Counted from the first letter of the stretch, positions 41,915-50,727 are shown. The stretch: DNA of 64,000 bases from Brytella acorum (GCF_029309905.1 NZ_JARBJP010000003.1:186001-250000); one strand, 5' to 3'. A program made the numbers and translations. The notes: generated by a model from the sequence alone, not told the origin.

Positions 41915-43357
41915 TCAAGCGTAAACTGCGACAGGTTCCGGCCGCGCCTCGGCTTCGAGATACGGTCCCGCCGCAAGAACTTCAATCGCGAGAAGACCGA
42001 CGCTGCCGGGCGCCCGATCGCCAAGGGATACCCAGGCATCGCCGTTCGTCCAGCGACAGGGTGTCCCCTCGACGACATCCCAACCGCGCGCCTGCGGTTC
42101 CTGCAGATGCCGATCCAGCGTCGACGCCTCGCCTGAATCGAAGAGCGTGATCTCTCCCACCAGCACGCCGAGTTGGCGTCGATCGTTCAGGAACGGCCCG
42201 GTCACGTCACTTGGGCGGCTGGTCCGCGAGACGATACGCACGGTCTCGATGCCCGGCGCGATCGTGAACATCACACGATTGCCGGCCTCGCGGGTCCGGA
42301 GAATGACCTGCCCCTGATCCGTTACGAGGTGCATGTCCGCGTCCTGCGTCGTGAGAACAGGCGCATCGATCGCTTCCAGACCGGCTTCGACGGCCCGGTT
42401 CTCGATCCGGCGATAAAGCGGCTCAACCGCGTCGCGTTCCACCACGAGCGGCGCGGCCGCGTCATCCGCCCACGAGCGGCGCGGGCCAGCGCTCAGCCTC
42501 ACCACGACATTATGATTCTGGCTCATGGCATCGCGATTGCCCGTATCGAGATAGCTCTCGGTCAGCATCCCATCCGCCATGATGATCGAGTGTTCGCGCG
42601 TCTCGACGTGGAAGTAGTCGTAAGCCGATACGGAACGATCGTAGAAAACAGAACGCCCGTTGACGAGCATGCGGGCCGGCACAAAGCCGCCGTCAAAGAA
42701 AAAGCAATGCTCCGGCGTCACCAGAAGATCCTTGTAAGGCACGCCTTCCGAGATCGCGTTGACCAGAATGCGGATCGGATATCCCGCTTCGTCATCAGGC
42801 AGGCCAGCGCGAACCTTTACATGACCTTTGCCCGCCCATACGACCGACCGCGACTGCGCGCGACCTTCGACATACGCCACGACCTCATCCCCGATCGCCA
42901 GCTCCTGAATTGCAACGTCGCCCGAGGGCGTGCGAATCATGGCATTTTCGAGAAAACAGATCGGGTGGCAGCCATGATGATGATGCGCCGGGCAGCAATG
43001 CTCGTGATGGTGGTGGTGATATCCGAAGGGATTGCCCTTGATGCTGATCGTGATGCAGTGACGGCCATCCGATATCTCGATCGTGGTGAAGCCGTTTCTG
43101 TAAATGACGTCGAAATAGGAGTTTTTGTTCCCGTGACCGTTCAAGGTATATATCGAGAAATTATTCGACAGCAATTCTGAAATATTCAATGTGAAAGACG
43201 ACTTGATATTATTCAGATCGACGGAAATACTTCCGCCGGAATGCCCGACCCTGGCTGTCGCCGATCCTGACGAAAACGCCGATATATCAACCGTATTTCC
43301 ATGATCTATTGTATAAGACCGCACATCTCCAGAAGACTTTCCATTATCATATGCCAT
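41915..43357 (-). CDS. Hint-domain protein with His/Cys-rich run before the nucleophile
   Basis: A 480-residue protein with no signal peptide. Residues 1-110 are a Ser/Asn-rich repeat-like region. Residues 113-134 are His/Cys-rich (YHHHHHEHCCP, then HHHHGCHPIC). The Hint domain starts at Cys134 in CFLENAMIRTPSGDVAI, with the B-block TPEHC (214-218) carrying the TxxH motif, and MADGMLTESYLDTG ends it near 270. Residues 300-480 are of unknown fold. Hint domains self-process like inteins or hedgehog. A likely metal-binding run adjacent to the nucleophile suggests metal control. The first ~350 bp and upstream DNA are AT-rich against the window, hinting at acquisition. Confidence 0.85.
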   Translation of the reverse strand: MAYDNGKSSGDVRSYTIDHGNTVDISAFSSGSATARVGHSGGSISVDLNNIKSSFTLNISELLSNNFSIYTLNGHGNKNSYFDVIYRNGFTTIEISDGRHCITISIKGNPFGYHHHHHEHCCPAHHHHGCHPICFLENAMIRTPSGDVAIQELAIGDEVVAYVEGRAQSRSVVWAGKGHVKVRAGLPDDEAGYPIRILVNAISEGVPYKDLLVTPEHCFFFDGGFVPARMLVNGRSVFYDRSVSAYDYFHVETREHSIIMADGMLTESYLDTGNRDAMSQNHNVVVRLSAGPRRSWADDAAAPLVVERDAVEPLYRRIENRAVEAGLEAIDAPVLTTQDADMHLVTDQGQVILRTREAGNRVMFTIAPGIETVRIVSRTSRPSDVTGPFLNDRRQLGVLVGEITLFDSGEASTLDRHLQEPQARGWDVVEGTPCRWTNGDAWVSLGDRAPGSVGLLAIEVLAAGPYLEAEARPEPVAVYA

Positions 43358-43377
43358 ATTACGACCCTATCCAGATA

Positions 43378-43500
43378 CAGGTTTGGATTAACCTGCTGGA
43401 GGATAGGTTTAATTTTATAAATATTGTCGTTAATAAATCGTTATTAGTTAATAATCTGTTAATATATCATTAAATACCGTTATTAACGATATTTCAAATG
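43378..43500. promoter_or_regulatory. AT-rich promoter region with palindromes before the Hint gene
   Basis: GTTAATAA occurs at 43429 and 43447 and GTTAATAT at 43458. TTATTAGTTAATAA (43441-43454) and CGTTATTAACG (43478-43488) are perfect palindromes. This is far more AT-rich than the surroundings, and may bind a nucleoid silencer or a specific repressor of the minus-strand Hint gene. Confidence 0.5.
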
Positions 43501-43540
43501 TTTATTCCAAGTGTTCTGCCAGATTCCCTTACAGGGAAGA

Positions 43541-43572
43541 AGAAAGGCTGCGCCGCAATTCCGACACAGCCT
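43541..43572 (-). terminator. Probable terminator of the saccharopine-dehydrogenase-like gene
   Basis: On the minus strand AGGCTG and CAGCCT pair across a 16-nt middle that can pair further, followed by TTTCTTCTT. It is 23 nt beyond the gene's stop. Confidence 0.6.
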
Positions 43573-43594
43573 CCGCTCCCTCATCCCCTGTTCA

Positions 43595-44668
43595 TCAACC
43601 GTGGTAGACGCCGCCGAAGCGGTTGGCGAGAAAGGCGTCCAACGCGATGTCTTCCTGACGCACGAAGCCTTTCGCGGGAATTTTCCCTTCAGACAACAGA
43701 TCAAGCACGGCGCAGATCGATCCCGCCGTCGTAAGCTGGATGGCCGTGCGCGGCGCGCCCATGAAATCCTGCGCGGGAATCGTGCGTGCCAGTGTCTCCT
43801 GCTGCAAACGGTTGCCGCGTTGTCCGGTCACGGTCACGAAAATCACGACGACATCCTGCGGGGTCGTCGGAAGGGCATGCGTGAAGATGTCATGGAGAAT
43901 ATGCCGCCGCTCCGACAGGCGCAGATCGGAGAGCAATACCTTCATGATCGCGGCATGGCCCGGGTAGCGCATGGTACGGTAGTTCAGTTCGCGGACCTGT
44001 CCTTCATACGTCTCGCACAACGAACCGAGACCGCCGGACGTATTGAAGGCTTCGTAGGCGACACCGTCCACGCCAAGCGTTTCGTAGCCATCCATGGCCG
44101 GAACCAGAACGTGCCTGCCATTCACGATGGCTTCGCACGGTTCGATATACTCATTGATGAGGCCGTCCGTGCTCCAGGTCAGGTTGTAACCCAGAGCATT
44201 GGCCGGAAAGCGCGGTAACGCCCCGACACGCAGCCTTATGGTATCGAGGCTGTCGAAACGGCTCGCGATGTCATGAGCCGCAATCGAGACGAAGCCGGGC
44301 GCCAGCCCACATTGCGGAATGAACGCCGTCGAAGCCCCTTCGGCGAGGGTGCGCACGGCCTTGGTGGACGCCACGTCTTCCGTCAGATCAAGGTAATGCA
44401 CACCGGCATCCGCGGCGGCTTTGGCGATCACGCGCGTCAGATGGAACGGTGCTGCGGACAGCACGGCGAACTGACCGCGCAGATCGCCCGCAGTCAGTTC
44501 GGAGGCGATGTCGACCGGCTTGCGGACGATCTCGGAGGCCAGGTCGAGAGACTGCAGATGCGCGGCGTCCCGGTCGAGCAACGTGACCCTGTAGTCACCT
44601 GTTCCATGGAGAAACGACGCGATGGTCGCTCCGATCTTGCCCGCACCGACAACCGTGATCTGACGCAT
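43595..44668 (-). CDS. Saccharopine dehydrogenase-family oxidoreductase
   Basis: A 357-residue NAD(P)-dependent protein of the saccharopine dehydrogenase/LysDH-like family: Rossmann start QITVVGAGKIGATIASFLHG, TLLDRDAAHLQSLD, and the family segments AGVHYLDLTEDVA and FIPQCGLAPGFVSIAAHDI. Function is probably amino acid catabolism or biosynthesis (lysine-type). The ATG at 44668 has AAGGG 7 nt upstream; ATG 44674 directly abuts it and is less likely. It is divergent from an AsnC regulator, which suggests amino acid control. Confidence 0.85.
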   Translation of the reverse strand: MRQITVVGAGKIGATIASFLHGTGDYRVTLLDRDAAHLQSLDLASEIVRKPVDIASELTAGDLRGQFAVLSAAPFHLTRVIAKAAADAGVHYLDLTEDVASTKAVRTLAEGASTAFIPQCGLAPGFVSIAAHDIASRFDSLDTIRLRVGALPRFPANALGYNLTWSTDGLINEYIEPCEAIVNGRHVLVPAMDGYETLGVDGVAYEAFNTSGGLGSLCETYEGQVRELNYRTMRYPGHAAIMKVLLSDLRLSERRHILHDIFTHALPTTPQDVVVIFVTVTGQRGNRLQQETLARTIPAQDFMGAPRTAIQLTTAGSICAVLDLLSEGKIPAKGFVRQEDIALDAFLANRFGGVYHG

Positions 44669-44786
44669 ATTCATTCCCTTCAAGTTGAGACGCCTATGTT
44701 CGGGTCTCGAAACGACGAGGCTCAACCGGCAGATCGACGGCTCACGCGGTTTTCTTCCGGCAAAGCGTCAGGTAGTTTCGCGTTCC

Positions 44787-45215
44787 ATGACCGATGATCC
44801 GACCGACCGTGCCCTGCTCGATCTGCTACGCCGTAACGCGCGGCTGCCTGCGGCGACTCTGGCGCGTCGGCTCGGCATGTCACGCACGACCCTTCAGGGC
44901 CGGATGGACCGGCTCGAGCGTCAGGGCGCGATTCTGGGCTACACCATCAGCGAGCCCGCCAGCAGCGATCCTGTGCGGGCCTTCGTGATGATCACCATCA
45001 ATGCGCGTCGGGCCGCGCAGATCGAGCGCGACCTGCGTGGCGTCGAGGGGCTGCGCGAACTCCACGCCGTGAGCGGGCCGTCTGATCTGATCGGCCAGCT
45101 GGGTGCCGACAGCCCCGAGAGCCTCGATCAAGTCATAGACACCATCGGCACGATCGAGGGGGTGGAGAGGACGCATTCCGCCATGATCCTTTCCACCAAA
45201 CTCGGCCGCAACTGA
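44787..45215 (+). CDS. Lrp/AsnC-family transcriptional regulator
   Basis: Feast/famine regulators bind an amino acid in the C-terminal RAM domain. The 142-residue protein has an N-terminal HTH (DRALLDLLRRNARLPAATLA, then GMSRTTLQGRMDRLERQGAI) and the RAM fold (FVMITINARRAAQIERDL, LHAVSGPSDLIGQL), at usual length. The ATG at 44787 fits the family start; upstream in-frame sequence to 44685 is non-homologous. It is divergent from the saccharopine-dehydrogenase-like gene across 118 bp, and likely controls it. Confidence 0.92.
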   Translation: MTDDPTDRALLDLLRRNARLPAATLARRLGMSRTTLQGRMDRLERQGAILGYTISEPASSDPVRAFVMITINARRAAQIERDLRGVEGLRELHAVSGPSDLIGQLGADSPESLDQVIDTIGTIEGVERTHSAMILSTKLGRN

Positions 45216-45243
45216 AGCCCCTCAACCGAAGGAACATCCATTC

Positions 45244-45735
45244 ATGTCCAAGCCTGCCGCGCCGGGCGCCACACCCGCGACGACCTTCATGGACAAGGAA
45301 CACATCGCCTACACCCTCCACGCGCATGACTACGACGCCGACGCCTCCGCCAAAGGCCTCCAGGCCGCCGAAGCCCTCGGCGCGCCACCGGCGCAGGTGT
45401 TCAAAACCCTCATGGTACTGATCGACAGGACGCGTCCGGCCTGCGTCATCATTCCGTCCGACAGGCGGCTGATGCTCAAGAAGGTCGCCGCCCTTCAGGG
45501 TGGGAAATCCGCCGCCATGATGCTCCCCGCCGATGCCGAACGCCTCACCGCCTTCAAGACGGGCGGCATCAGCCCCTTCGGCCAGAAAAAGCGTTCCCCG
45601 ACGATCCTCGATGCGAGCGCGCTCGAACAGGAGCGCATTTACGTCAATGCCGGACGACGCGGCCAGCAATGCCGTATCGATCCCCGTGTCGCCTCGGCGC
45701 AATGCGGCTGGCTTGTCGAGGCCGTCGCGGAATAG
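45244..45735 (+). CDS. ybaK: Cys-tRNA(Pro)/Cys-tRNA(Cys) deacylase YbaK
   Basis: YbaK hydrolyses mischarged Cys-tRNA(Pro), a proofreading step after prolyl-tRNA synthetase. The 163-residue protein shows the YbaK/EbsC fold: GAPPAQVFKTLMV, PSDRRLMLKKVA, GGKSAAMM and TGGISPFGQKKR, and has the usual length. It lies 28 nt after the AsnC gene on the same strand, so they may share a transcript. Confidence 0.9.
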   Translation: MSKPAAPGATPATTFMDKEHIAYTLHAHDYDADASAKGLQAAEALGAPPAQVFKTLMVLIDRTRPACVIIPSDRRLMLKKVAALQGGKSAAMMLPADAERLTAFKTGGISPFGQKKRSPTILDASALEQERIYVNAGRRGQQCRIDPRVASAQCGWLVEAVAE

Positions 45736-45794
45736 TACTGCGCACCGTCCATCCCGTTGATGCCAGCTCCCGGCACAACCGCGCAGGAGCGCCC

Positions 45795-46565
45795 GTGCCG
45801 ACAGATCCGAACGCTTCCGCAAGACAGGACCCGCCACCGCCACGCGCCGCGTTTCCGTGGAAGGGAATCGGCGCCATCTTGCTCCTGGCGCTCGTTCTGC
45901 TTCTGGCTCACCATTTTCCTCTGGTGAAGGCGCTGGAGCAGGCGGCGGCGCGCTGGCGCAACGATCCGCTCGCGCCACTTTATTTTCTGCTGGCCGGCAC
46001 TGTGTTCAGCGCCGTCGGCCTCCCGCGACAGGCGCTCTGCCTGCTGGCCGGAAGTCTGTTCGGCGTTCTGGCAGGTCTGGCTCTGGCGACGGCCACAACC
46101 CTGGCGGGAAGCCTGATCGGCTTCGCATGGGCGCGATACGGCTCCCGCACGTCCATGACGACACGGCCTCTCGCACCACGCGGAAAATTCGGCGCCCGGC
46201 TGGCTCCCTTCCACACGGCGCTCGTCCACGCCCCTTTCCGCTCCATTCTCATCCTGCGCCTCATGCCGGTCGGTTCAGCGCTGTTCGTCACGGTCGCGGC
46301 TGGCGTTTTTCGTACCCCGGTCGCCGCCTTCCTGATGGCGACGCTGATCGGCGCGCTGCCGCAGAATCTCGTCTTCGTGCTCATGGGAGCAGGCGCGCGC
46401 ATCGGCCAGTTCACCCAGCTCGCACTTGGCGTCATACTCTTCGGCGCTTCGACCGCCCTCGGCCTTCTTCTTCTGCGTCATATCCGGCAGATTACGCCTG
46501 AACTCGCCGCGGCCATCGGCACCGCGTCAGACGGACCGAAGGGCGATGACACGAAAATACCTTGA
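45795..46565 (+). CDS. TVP38/TMEM64 (SNARE-associated/DedA-like) membrane protein
   Basis: A 256-residue polytopic membrane protein of the TVP38/DedA-superfamily. It has hydrophobic segments at about 25-45, 65-95, 165-185 and 200-225, and the family stretch LPRQALCLLAGSLFGVLAG, followed by LRLMPVGSALFVTVAAGVF. Function in bacteria is unclear (lipid scrambling or envelope integrity has been proposed for the wider group). The start is a GTG at 45795 with AGGAG 6 nt upstream; an in-frame extension to 45669 would overlap ybaK. Confidence 0.85.
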   Translation: MPTDPNASARQDPPPPRAAFPWKGIGAILLLALVLLLAHHFPLVKALEQAAARWRNDPLAPLYFLLAGTVFSAVGLPRQALCLLAGSLFGVLAGLALATATTLAGSLIGFAWARYGSRTSMTTRPLAPRGKFGARLAPFHTALVHAPFRSILILRLMPVGSALFVTVAAGVFRTPVAAFLMATLIGALPQNLVFVLMGAGARIGQFTQLALGVILFGASTALGLLLLRHIRQITPELAAAIGTASDGPKGDDTKIP

Positions 46566-46739
46566 ACTTAAATCAAAAAGTTAATTGAAAATCTGAGTTT
46601 CTCAGTTATCTGACGAAACCATAGCCTCGTCGGACGAACCTTGCTCGCTCCGGATGAAACCCCAGGCCGCACGCCCGTCAGAACCCGTGACGGAACACAT
46701 GCTACGCTTTATCATGCCTTTTTCAACAGGAGCGCCTGG

Positions 46740-48080
46740 ATGGCTTCTCCCGACGGAACCACTATGATTGCAACCGGACCCGCACCGGTCGCAGGACGCA
46801 GGGACGATTCCTTTGTCCTGCCGACTTGGCTGCCGCTGCTTCTCGGCGTTCTGACAGCTGTCGGACCCATCTCCACCGACATTTATCTGCCGGCGTTTCC
46901 CGAACTCGAGAAATCGCTTCACGCTTCGGCGGGAAGCGCCAGCCTCACCCTGTCGACCTGGATGGTCGGACTTGCGGTGGGTCAGATCACCATGGGTCCG
47001 CTGTCAGACCGCTTCGGTCGACGGCTGCCGATGCTGTTCGGCATGATCGTGTACACGCTCGGCAGCGTCGGGTGCGCCATATCCACGAACATGACCGAGA
47101 TGTGCGTCTTCCGGCTGATCGCCGCCGTCGCGGCCTCAGCCAGCATTGTCATCCCCAGTGCGTGCGTGCGCGACATCGCGACGGGTAACGCCGCCGCGCG
47201 CCTCATGTCCAAGCTGGTGCTGATTCAGGGCGTAGTGCCGATCCTTGCTCCCATGCTGGGCGGGATGGCCCTCGACTATATAAGCTGGCGCGCCATCTTC
47301 TGGGTTGCAGCGGGATATGGCGCGATCTGCGTTCTTCTGCTTCTGCGTGTCTTCCCCGAAACCCTCCCGCCTGACTCACGGCGCGAAGTCCACCCGGTCA
47401 CGCTGGTGTCTCGCTATGTGACCATCGCCAGCGATCGCAGCTTCATCACCAACGCCCTGATCTGGGGTTTCAGTGGTTTTCTGTCGTTTTCCTACCTGAC
47501 AGCCGCTCCCACGATTTTCGAGCACATCTTCGGTTTTACGCCCGCCCATTACGGCATGTTGTTCGGCGTGTTCGCGGTCTGCATGATCGGCGCGTCGCAG
47601 ATCAATGCGGCGCTGGTAGGACGTCTCAGCGCGGGCCGTATGCTGGGTGCTGGTCTCGTGCTCTGCGTGGCCGGCGGCGCCGCCCTGTTCGCGACCTCTC
47701 TTTACGCTGGCAGTCATCCCGACCCGGAAACGCACGCCATCCAGCAGATCATGCTTCTGCCCATGGTCGGCTGCATGATGATCACGCTTGGATGTACGGG
47801 AATCATTGGTCCTAACGCCATGGTCGGCGCCCTTTCAAATCAGCCCTATTATGCCGGTTCCGCTGCGGCTTTTGCTGGAACGCTGCAATATATGCTCGGC
47901 TCACTGGCCAGTACCGCGATCGGCATGCTGCCGGCGAACTCCACGCTCCCCATGGCTTCCCTCATGCTCGCCGGCGCGCTCTTGATGTCTCTGTGCGCTG
48001 TCTTCCGCCCCCCGCTACACCCAGAGGTCGTCCAGGCCATGAGTGACCTGCACGCGGTTCGGGAGGAGAAACGGACATGA
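46740..48080 (+). CDS. Bcr/CflA-type MFS drug exporter
   Basis: A 12-helix major facilitator exporting small molecules. The 446-residue protein has the Bcr/CflA signature: AVGPISTDIYLPAFPELEK, the loop MGPLSDRFGRRLPMLFG (motif A), and ACVRDIATGNAAARLMS. Likely substrates are drugs or amino acids by family, but none can be assigned. The ATG at 46740 has AGGAG 7 nt upstream. The stop overlaps the start of a receiver-domain gene (ATGA), an unusual pairing. Confidence 0.9.
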   Translation: MASPDGTTMIATGPAPVAGRRDDSFVLPTWLPLLLGVLTAVGPISTDIYLPAFPELEKSLHASAGSASLTLSTWMVGLAVGQITMGPLSDRFGRRLPMLFGMIVYTLGSVGCAISTNMTEMCVFRLIAAVAASASIVIPSACVRDIATGNAAARLMSKLVLIQGVVPILAPMLGGMALDYISWRAIFWVAAGYGAICVLLLLRVFPETLPPDSRREVHPVTLVSRYVTIASDRSFITNALIWGFSGFLSFSYLTAAPTIFEHIFGFTPAHYGMLFGVFAVCMIGASQINAALVGRLSAGRMLGAGLVLCVAGGAALFATSLYAGSHPDPETHAIQQIMLLPMVGCMMITLGCTGIIGPNAMVGALSNQPYYAGSAAAFAGTLQYMLGSLASTAIGMLPANSTLPMASLMLAGALLMSLCAVFRPPLHPEVVQAMSDLHAVREEKRT

Positions 48081-48445
48081 CAGGACCCGTTCTTCTCGTC
48101 GAGGACGATCCGGCCATCACGCTGATTGTCGAAACTGTACTGAAAGCGGCAGGCTACGACGTCCACGCGGCCCGTCACGCACAGGAAGCTCTGGATTTTA
48201 CGACGAGGACGACTCCCGTCCTGCTCATCTCGGACCTCAATCTTCCCGGAGGAGCCAACGGCGCGACGCTCGCCACAACGCTGCGAGCCACCCTGCCCAG
48301 TCTTCCGGTCGTGCTCATCTCCGGCGAATTCGGGGAGAATGCCTTTCTGCCGGACGCGCCACCCGGCACGGCATACCTTGCCAAGCCGTTCCGTCGGGCC
48401 AGCCTGACGGAGGCGATCGCCCATGCCCGTGACTACGCCCCTTAA
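48077..48445 (+). CDS. Stand-alone CheY-like receiver protein
   Basis: A 122-residue receiver domain without an output domain. Acidic pocket residues Glu9-Asp10-Asp11, the phospho-acceptor Asp53 (ISDLNLP), Ser82 (LISGE) and Lys103 (AKPFR) are all present, so it can be phosphorylated by a kinase. No kinase gene is adjacent. Its ATG overlaps the stop of the exporter gene upstream by 4 nt, so translation is coupled. Role unknown. Confidence 0.88.
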   Translation: MTGPVLLVEDDPAITLIVETVLKAAGYDVHAARHAQEALDFTTRTTPVLLISDLNLPGGANGATLATTLRATLPSLPVVLISGEFGENAFLPDAPPGTAYLAKPFRRASLTEAIAHARDYAP

Positions 48446-48547
48446 GCTGCGCATCCGCGCATGGTTTTCAGACATTGTTTGCCATCGCCATACGAACAGG
48501 TTACAGCCCGAACCCGTCTTCCCAACCGCTTGACGGACCCCCTATCG

Positions 48548-49099
48548 ATGGCGCCCCAAACGCAGCCGGTCGAACAGCCGGAATTCGACCTTCGCAACTA
48601 CATCCGGAATATCCCTGACTTTCCGAAGCCGGGTATCCTCTTCCATGACATTTCGCCGCTCCTCCGCAATGCCGACGCCTGGCAGGTCGCAACCGGTCGC
48701 CTGGCTCGGGTCATCGCGCCCTGGCAGCCCGACATCCTCGCCGGTATCGAGAGCCGTGGCTTCCTGACAGCGGCACCGCTTGCCCAGCGTCTGGGATGTG
48801 GCTTCGTCATGCTGCGCAAGCCCGGCAAACTGCCCGGCGAAACGGTTTCCCTGGATTACGGCCTCGAATATGGCCACGACACCCTGCAAATTCAGGTCGA
48901 TGCCATCAAGCCCGGACAACGCGTGGTCATTCTCGACGACCTGCTCGCGACCGGAGGAACCCTGGCGGCCTCCGTCCAGCTTCTGCGCAACGTCGGTGCC
49001 GAAGTCGTAGGCTGCTCCGTGATGATTGAACTGACGGGGCTTCACGGGCGCGATAAGCTCGACATCCCTCTTCACAGCCTGATCCATTACGAGTTCTAG
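48548..49099 (+). CDS. apt: Adenine phosphoribosyltransferase
   Basis: Salvages adenine to AMP with PRPP. The 183-residue protein has [46 protein letters not shown] and the PRPP-binding loop [16 protein letters not shown] at 126-141, all standard for Apt. The ATG at 48548 gives the normal N terminus; an upstream in-frame start at 48461 is rejected. It is followed 20 nt later by a nitroreductase gene on the same strand. Confidence 0.95.
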   Translation: MAPQTQPVEQPEFDLRNYIRNIPDFPKPGILFHDISPLLRNADAWQVATGRLARVIAPWQPDILAGIESRGFLTAAPLAQRLGCGFVMLRKPGKLPGETVSLDYGLEYGHDTLQIQVDAIKPGQRVVILDDLLATGGTLAASVQLLRNVGAEVVGCSVMIELTGLHGRDKLDIPLHSLIHYEF

Positions 49100-49119
49100 G
49101 CCACGTCCACCAAGGAATA

Positions 49120-49959
49120 ATGATGTCCATGACGCCGGAAACACCCTCTTTCCTTTCCGGCCTCTGGCAGGCCCGCTACCGGGACGGATCATCTTCCCGG
49201 CTCATCGACAATCCGGTTGTCCGGACTTTGCTCAGTCATCGCTCCGTCCGGCATTATCTTCCTCACCCCCTGCCTGAAAATACGCTGGAGACGCTCGTTG
49301 CCGCTGCACAATCCGCAGCCACGTCCAGCAATCTTCAGGCCTGGAGCGTGATCGCCGTCGAGGATCAGGAGCGCCGCGACCGTCTGGCCTATCTCGCAGG
49401 CAATCAGGCCCATATCGCTGCGGCCCCGCTCTTTCTCGTCTGGGTCGCCGACCTGTCCCGCCTGGGACGCATGGCCTCACGGGCGGACAGCCCCCGTGAA
49501 GCTCTGGACTATACCGAGATGTTCATCGTGGCTGCTGTGGACGCGACGCTCGCGGCGCAGAACGCCGTCATCGCCGCTGAGAGCCTCGGGCTCGGCACCG
49601 TCTATATCGGCGGCTTGCGGAATCATCCTGTCGAGGTCGCCAAAGAGTTGGACCTTCCTCCCGGCGCGTTTTCGATTTTCGGCCTGTGTGTCGGCCACCC
49701 AGATCCGACGAAGCCCGCTTCCGTCAAACCTCGCCTGCCACAGGAGGCGATCCTGCACAGAGAGCGCTACGACGCGGCACATGAGGACGCCCGGATTGCC
49801 CGCTACGACGTCGACGCCAACGGCTTCCAGATCGAACGAGGTCTGAAACCGCGGGCGTGGTCGAGCACCATGCTCCGACGTATCGGCTCGCTTGCCGGGT
49901 TAAGCGGACGTGACGTCATGAAAGAAGCCCTGAAAAAACTTGGTTTCTCACTACGCTGA
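49120..49959 (+). CDS. NfsA-like nitroreductase / NADPH-dependent oxidoreductase
   Basis: A 279-residue FMN-dependent nitroreductase-family enzyme. Motifs: SHRSVRHYLPHPLPENTLETLVAAAQSA (in part), AATSSNLQAWSVIAV, ESLGLGTVYIGGLRNHP and FGLCVGHPD, which fit the NfsA group. It reduces quinones or nitro-compounds with NADPH; natural substrate unknown. AAGGA lies upstream of two adjacent ATGs, 49120 and 49123. It is convergent with a small membrane-protein gene. Confidence 0.87.
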   Translation: MMSMTPETPSFLSGLWQARYRDGSSSRLIDNPVVRTLLSHRSVRHYLPHPLPENTLETLVAAAQSAATSSNLQAWSVIAVEDQERRDRLAYLAGNQAHIAAAPLFLVWVADLSRLGRMASRADSPREALDYTEMFIVAAVDATLAAQNAVIAAESLGLGTVYIGGLRNHPVEVAKELDLPPGAFSIFGLCVGHPDPTKPASVKPRLPQEAILHRERYDAAHEDARIARYDVDANGFQIERGLKPRAWSSTMLRRIGSLAGLSGRDVMKEALKKLGFSLR

Positions 49960-50002
49960 AACCGCGTTCCGCCTCGTTTCACACGGTCGGAATCAAAAAG
50001 GC

Positions 50003-50035
50003 CACAAGGCATGAGAAGGATTCCCATGCCTTGTG
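50003..50035. terminator. Bidirectional hairpin after the nitroreductase
   Basis: Exact 11-bp arms CACAAGGCATG and CATGCCTTGTG around an 11-nt loop, 43 nt past the stop. It sits between convergent genes (49120+ and 50114-) and may end both. On the minus strand GGCCTTTTT follows. Confidence 0.6.
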
Positions 50036-50113
50036 AACCCGCGTCAGCGTCAGAATCTGTTGTGGAGGCAAGCCTGATCAGGCCAGTGAATCCCGGCCTG
50101 ATCGGAGGATGCC

Positions 50114-50293
50114 TCACCCGCCGCTGACAGCCTTCCCCACAAAAAGAGCGAACAGAAGAAAAACGACGAACAGGACGATCGCGATGAAGAAGAGGATCTT
50201 CGCCAGACCCGCCGAAGCCGCGGAAATTCCGGTGAAACCGAAAAGTCCGGCAATAAGAGATATGACTAGAAAAAAAATGGCCAGTTTCAGCAT
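50114..50293 (-). CDS. UPF0391/DUF1328-family small membrane protein
   Basis: A 59-residue protein with two hydrophobic helices and the family pattern [20 protein letters not shown], then [20 protein letters not shown] and a short tail. It belongs to the UPF0391 (DUF1328) family, function unknown, often stress-linked. The ATG at 50293 fits the family start exactly. It lies 57 nt downstream of the next small gene on the same strand. Confidence 0.85.
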   Translation of the reverse strand: MLKLAIFFLVISLIAGLFGFTGISAASAGLAKILFFIAIVLFVVFLLFALFVGKAVSGG

Positions 50294-50350
50294 GGCTTGT
50301 ATCCTGGGTTGAAGTGCGATGACGTCGAAACGTCTCGTTTTGGATCCGGT

Positions 50351-50581
50351 TCAGCGACGCAGGCGCCGCCCCAGAAAAATTCCGGACAGGATCGCCACGA
50401 CCAGGAATACCACGGGCTGATCCGCCGTTAGATCAGCCGCCGCGCCAGAGATCCCGGATACCACATTGCGGACTGAGGCCTGGAAGAACCGTATTTTCGC
50501 ACAAACGATCGTATCGCCCGCGCCTGCCTGCAAAGGTCGGATATCCGCCTCCAGTTCTCCCCTCAGATCTTCCGCCATCAT
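50351..50581 (-). CDS. Small protein with C-terminal membrane anchor (YqjD/DUF883-like)
   Basis: A 76-residue protein with an N-terminal soluble helix (MMAEDLRGELEADIRPLQAG), a Ser/Ala-rich middle, and a C-terminal membrane helix PVVFLVVAILSGIFLGRRLRR. The Arg-rich end after a helix is seen in YqjD/ElaB (DUF883) proteins that anchor ribosomes at the membrane, but similarity is weak. GGGGAG sits 5 nt before the ATG at 50581; an in-frame start to 50686 is rejected. Confidence 0.55.
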   Translation of the reverse strand: MMAEDLRGELEADIRPLQAGAGDTIVCAKIRFFQASVRNVVSGISGAAADLTADQPVVFLVVAILSGIFLGRRLRR

Positions 50582-50668
50582 CTTCACTCCCCTTTGGATG
50601 ATCGATGTCACTATGCGTTCCGCCAGTTGGGGAGAAACACTCCCATATCTGGTCTCAGTTCCCGAAAA

Positions 50669-50696
50669 CAAAAAAGCCGGCCCCAAGGACCGGCTT
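50669..50696 (-). terminator. Terminator of the ribosomal cluster after rplQ
   Basis: On the minus strand AAGCCGG and CCGGCTT pair across a 9-nt loop, followed by a run of T. It lies 32 nt after rplQ. Confidence 0.85.
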
Positions 50697-50727
50697 CTCC
50701 GCCATTCGCGTCAAGATGACAGGAATA

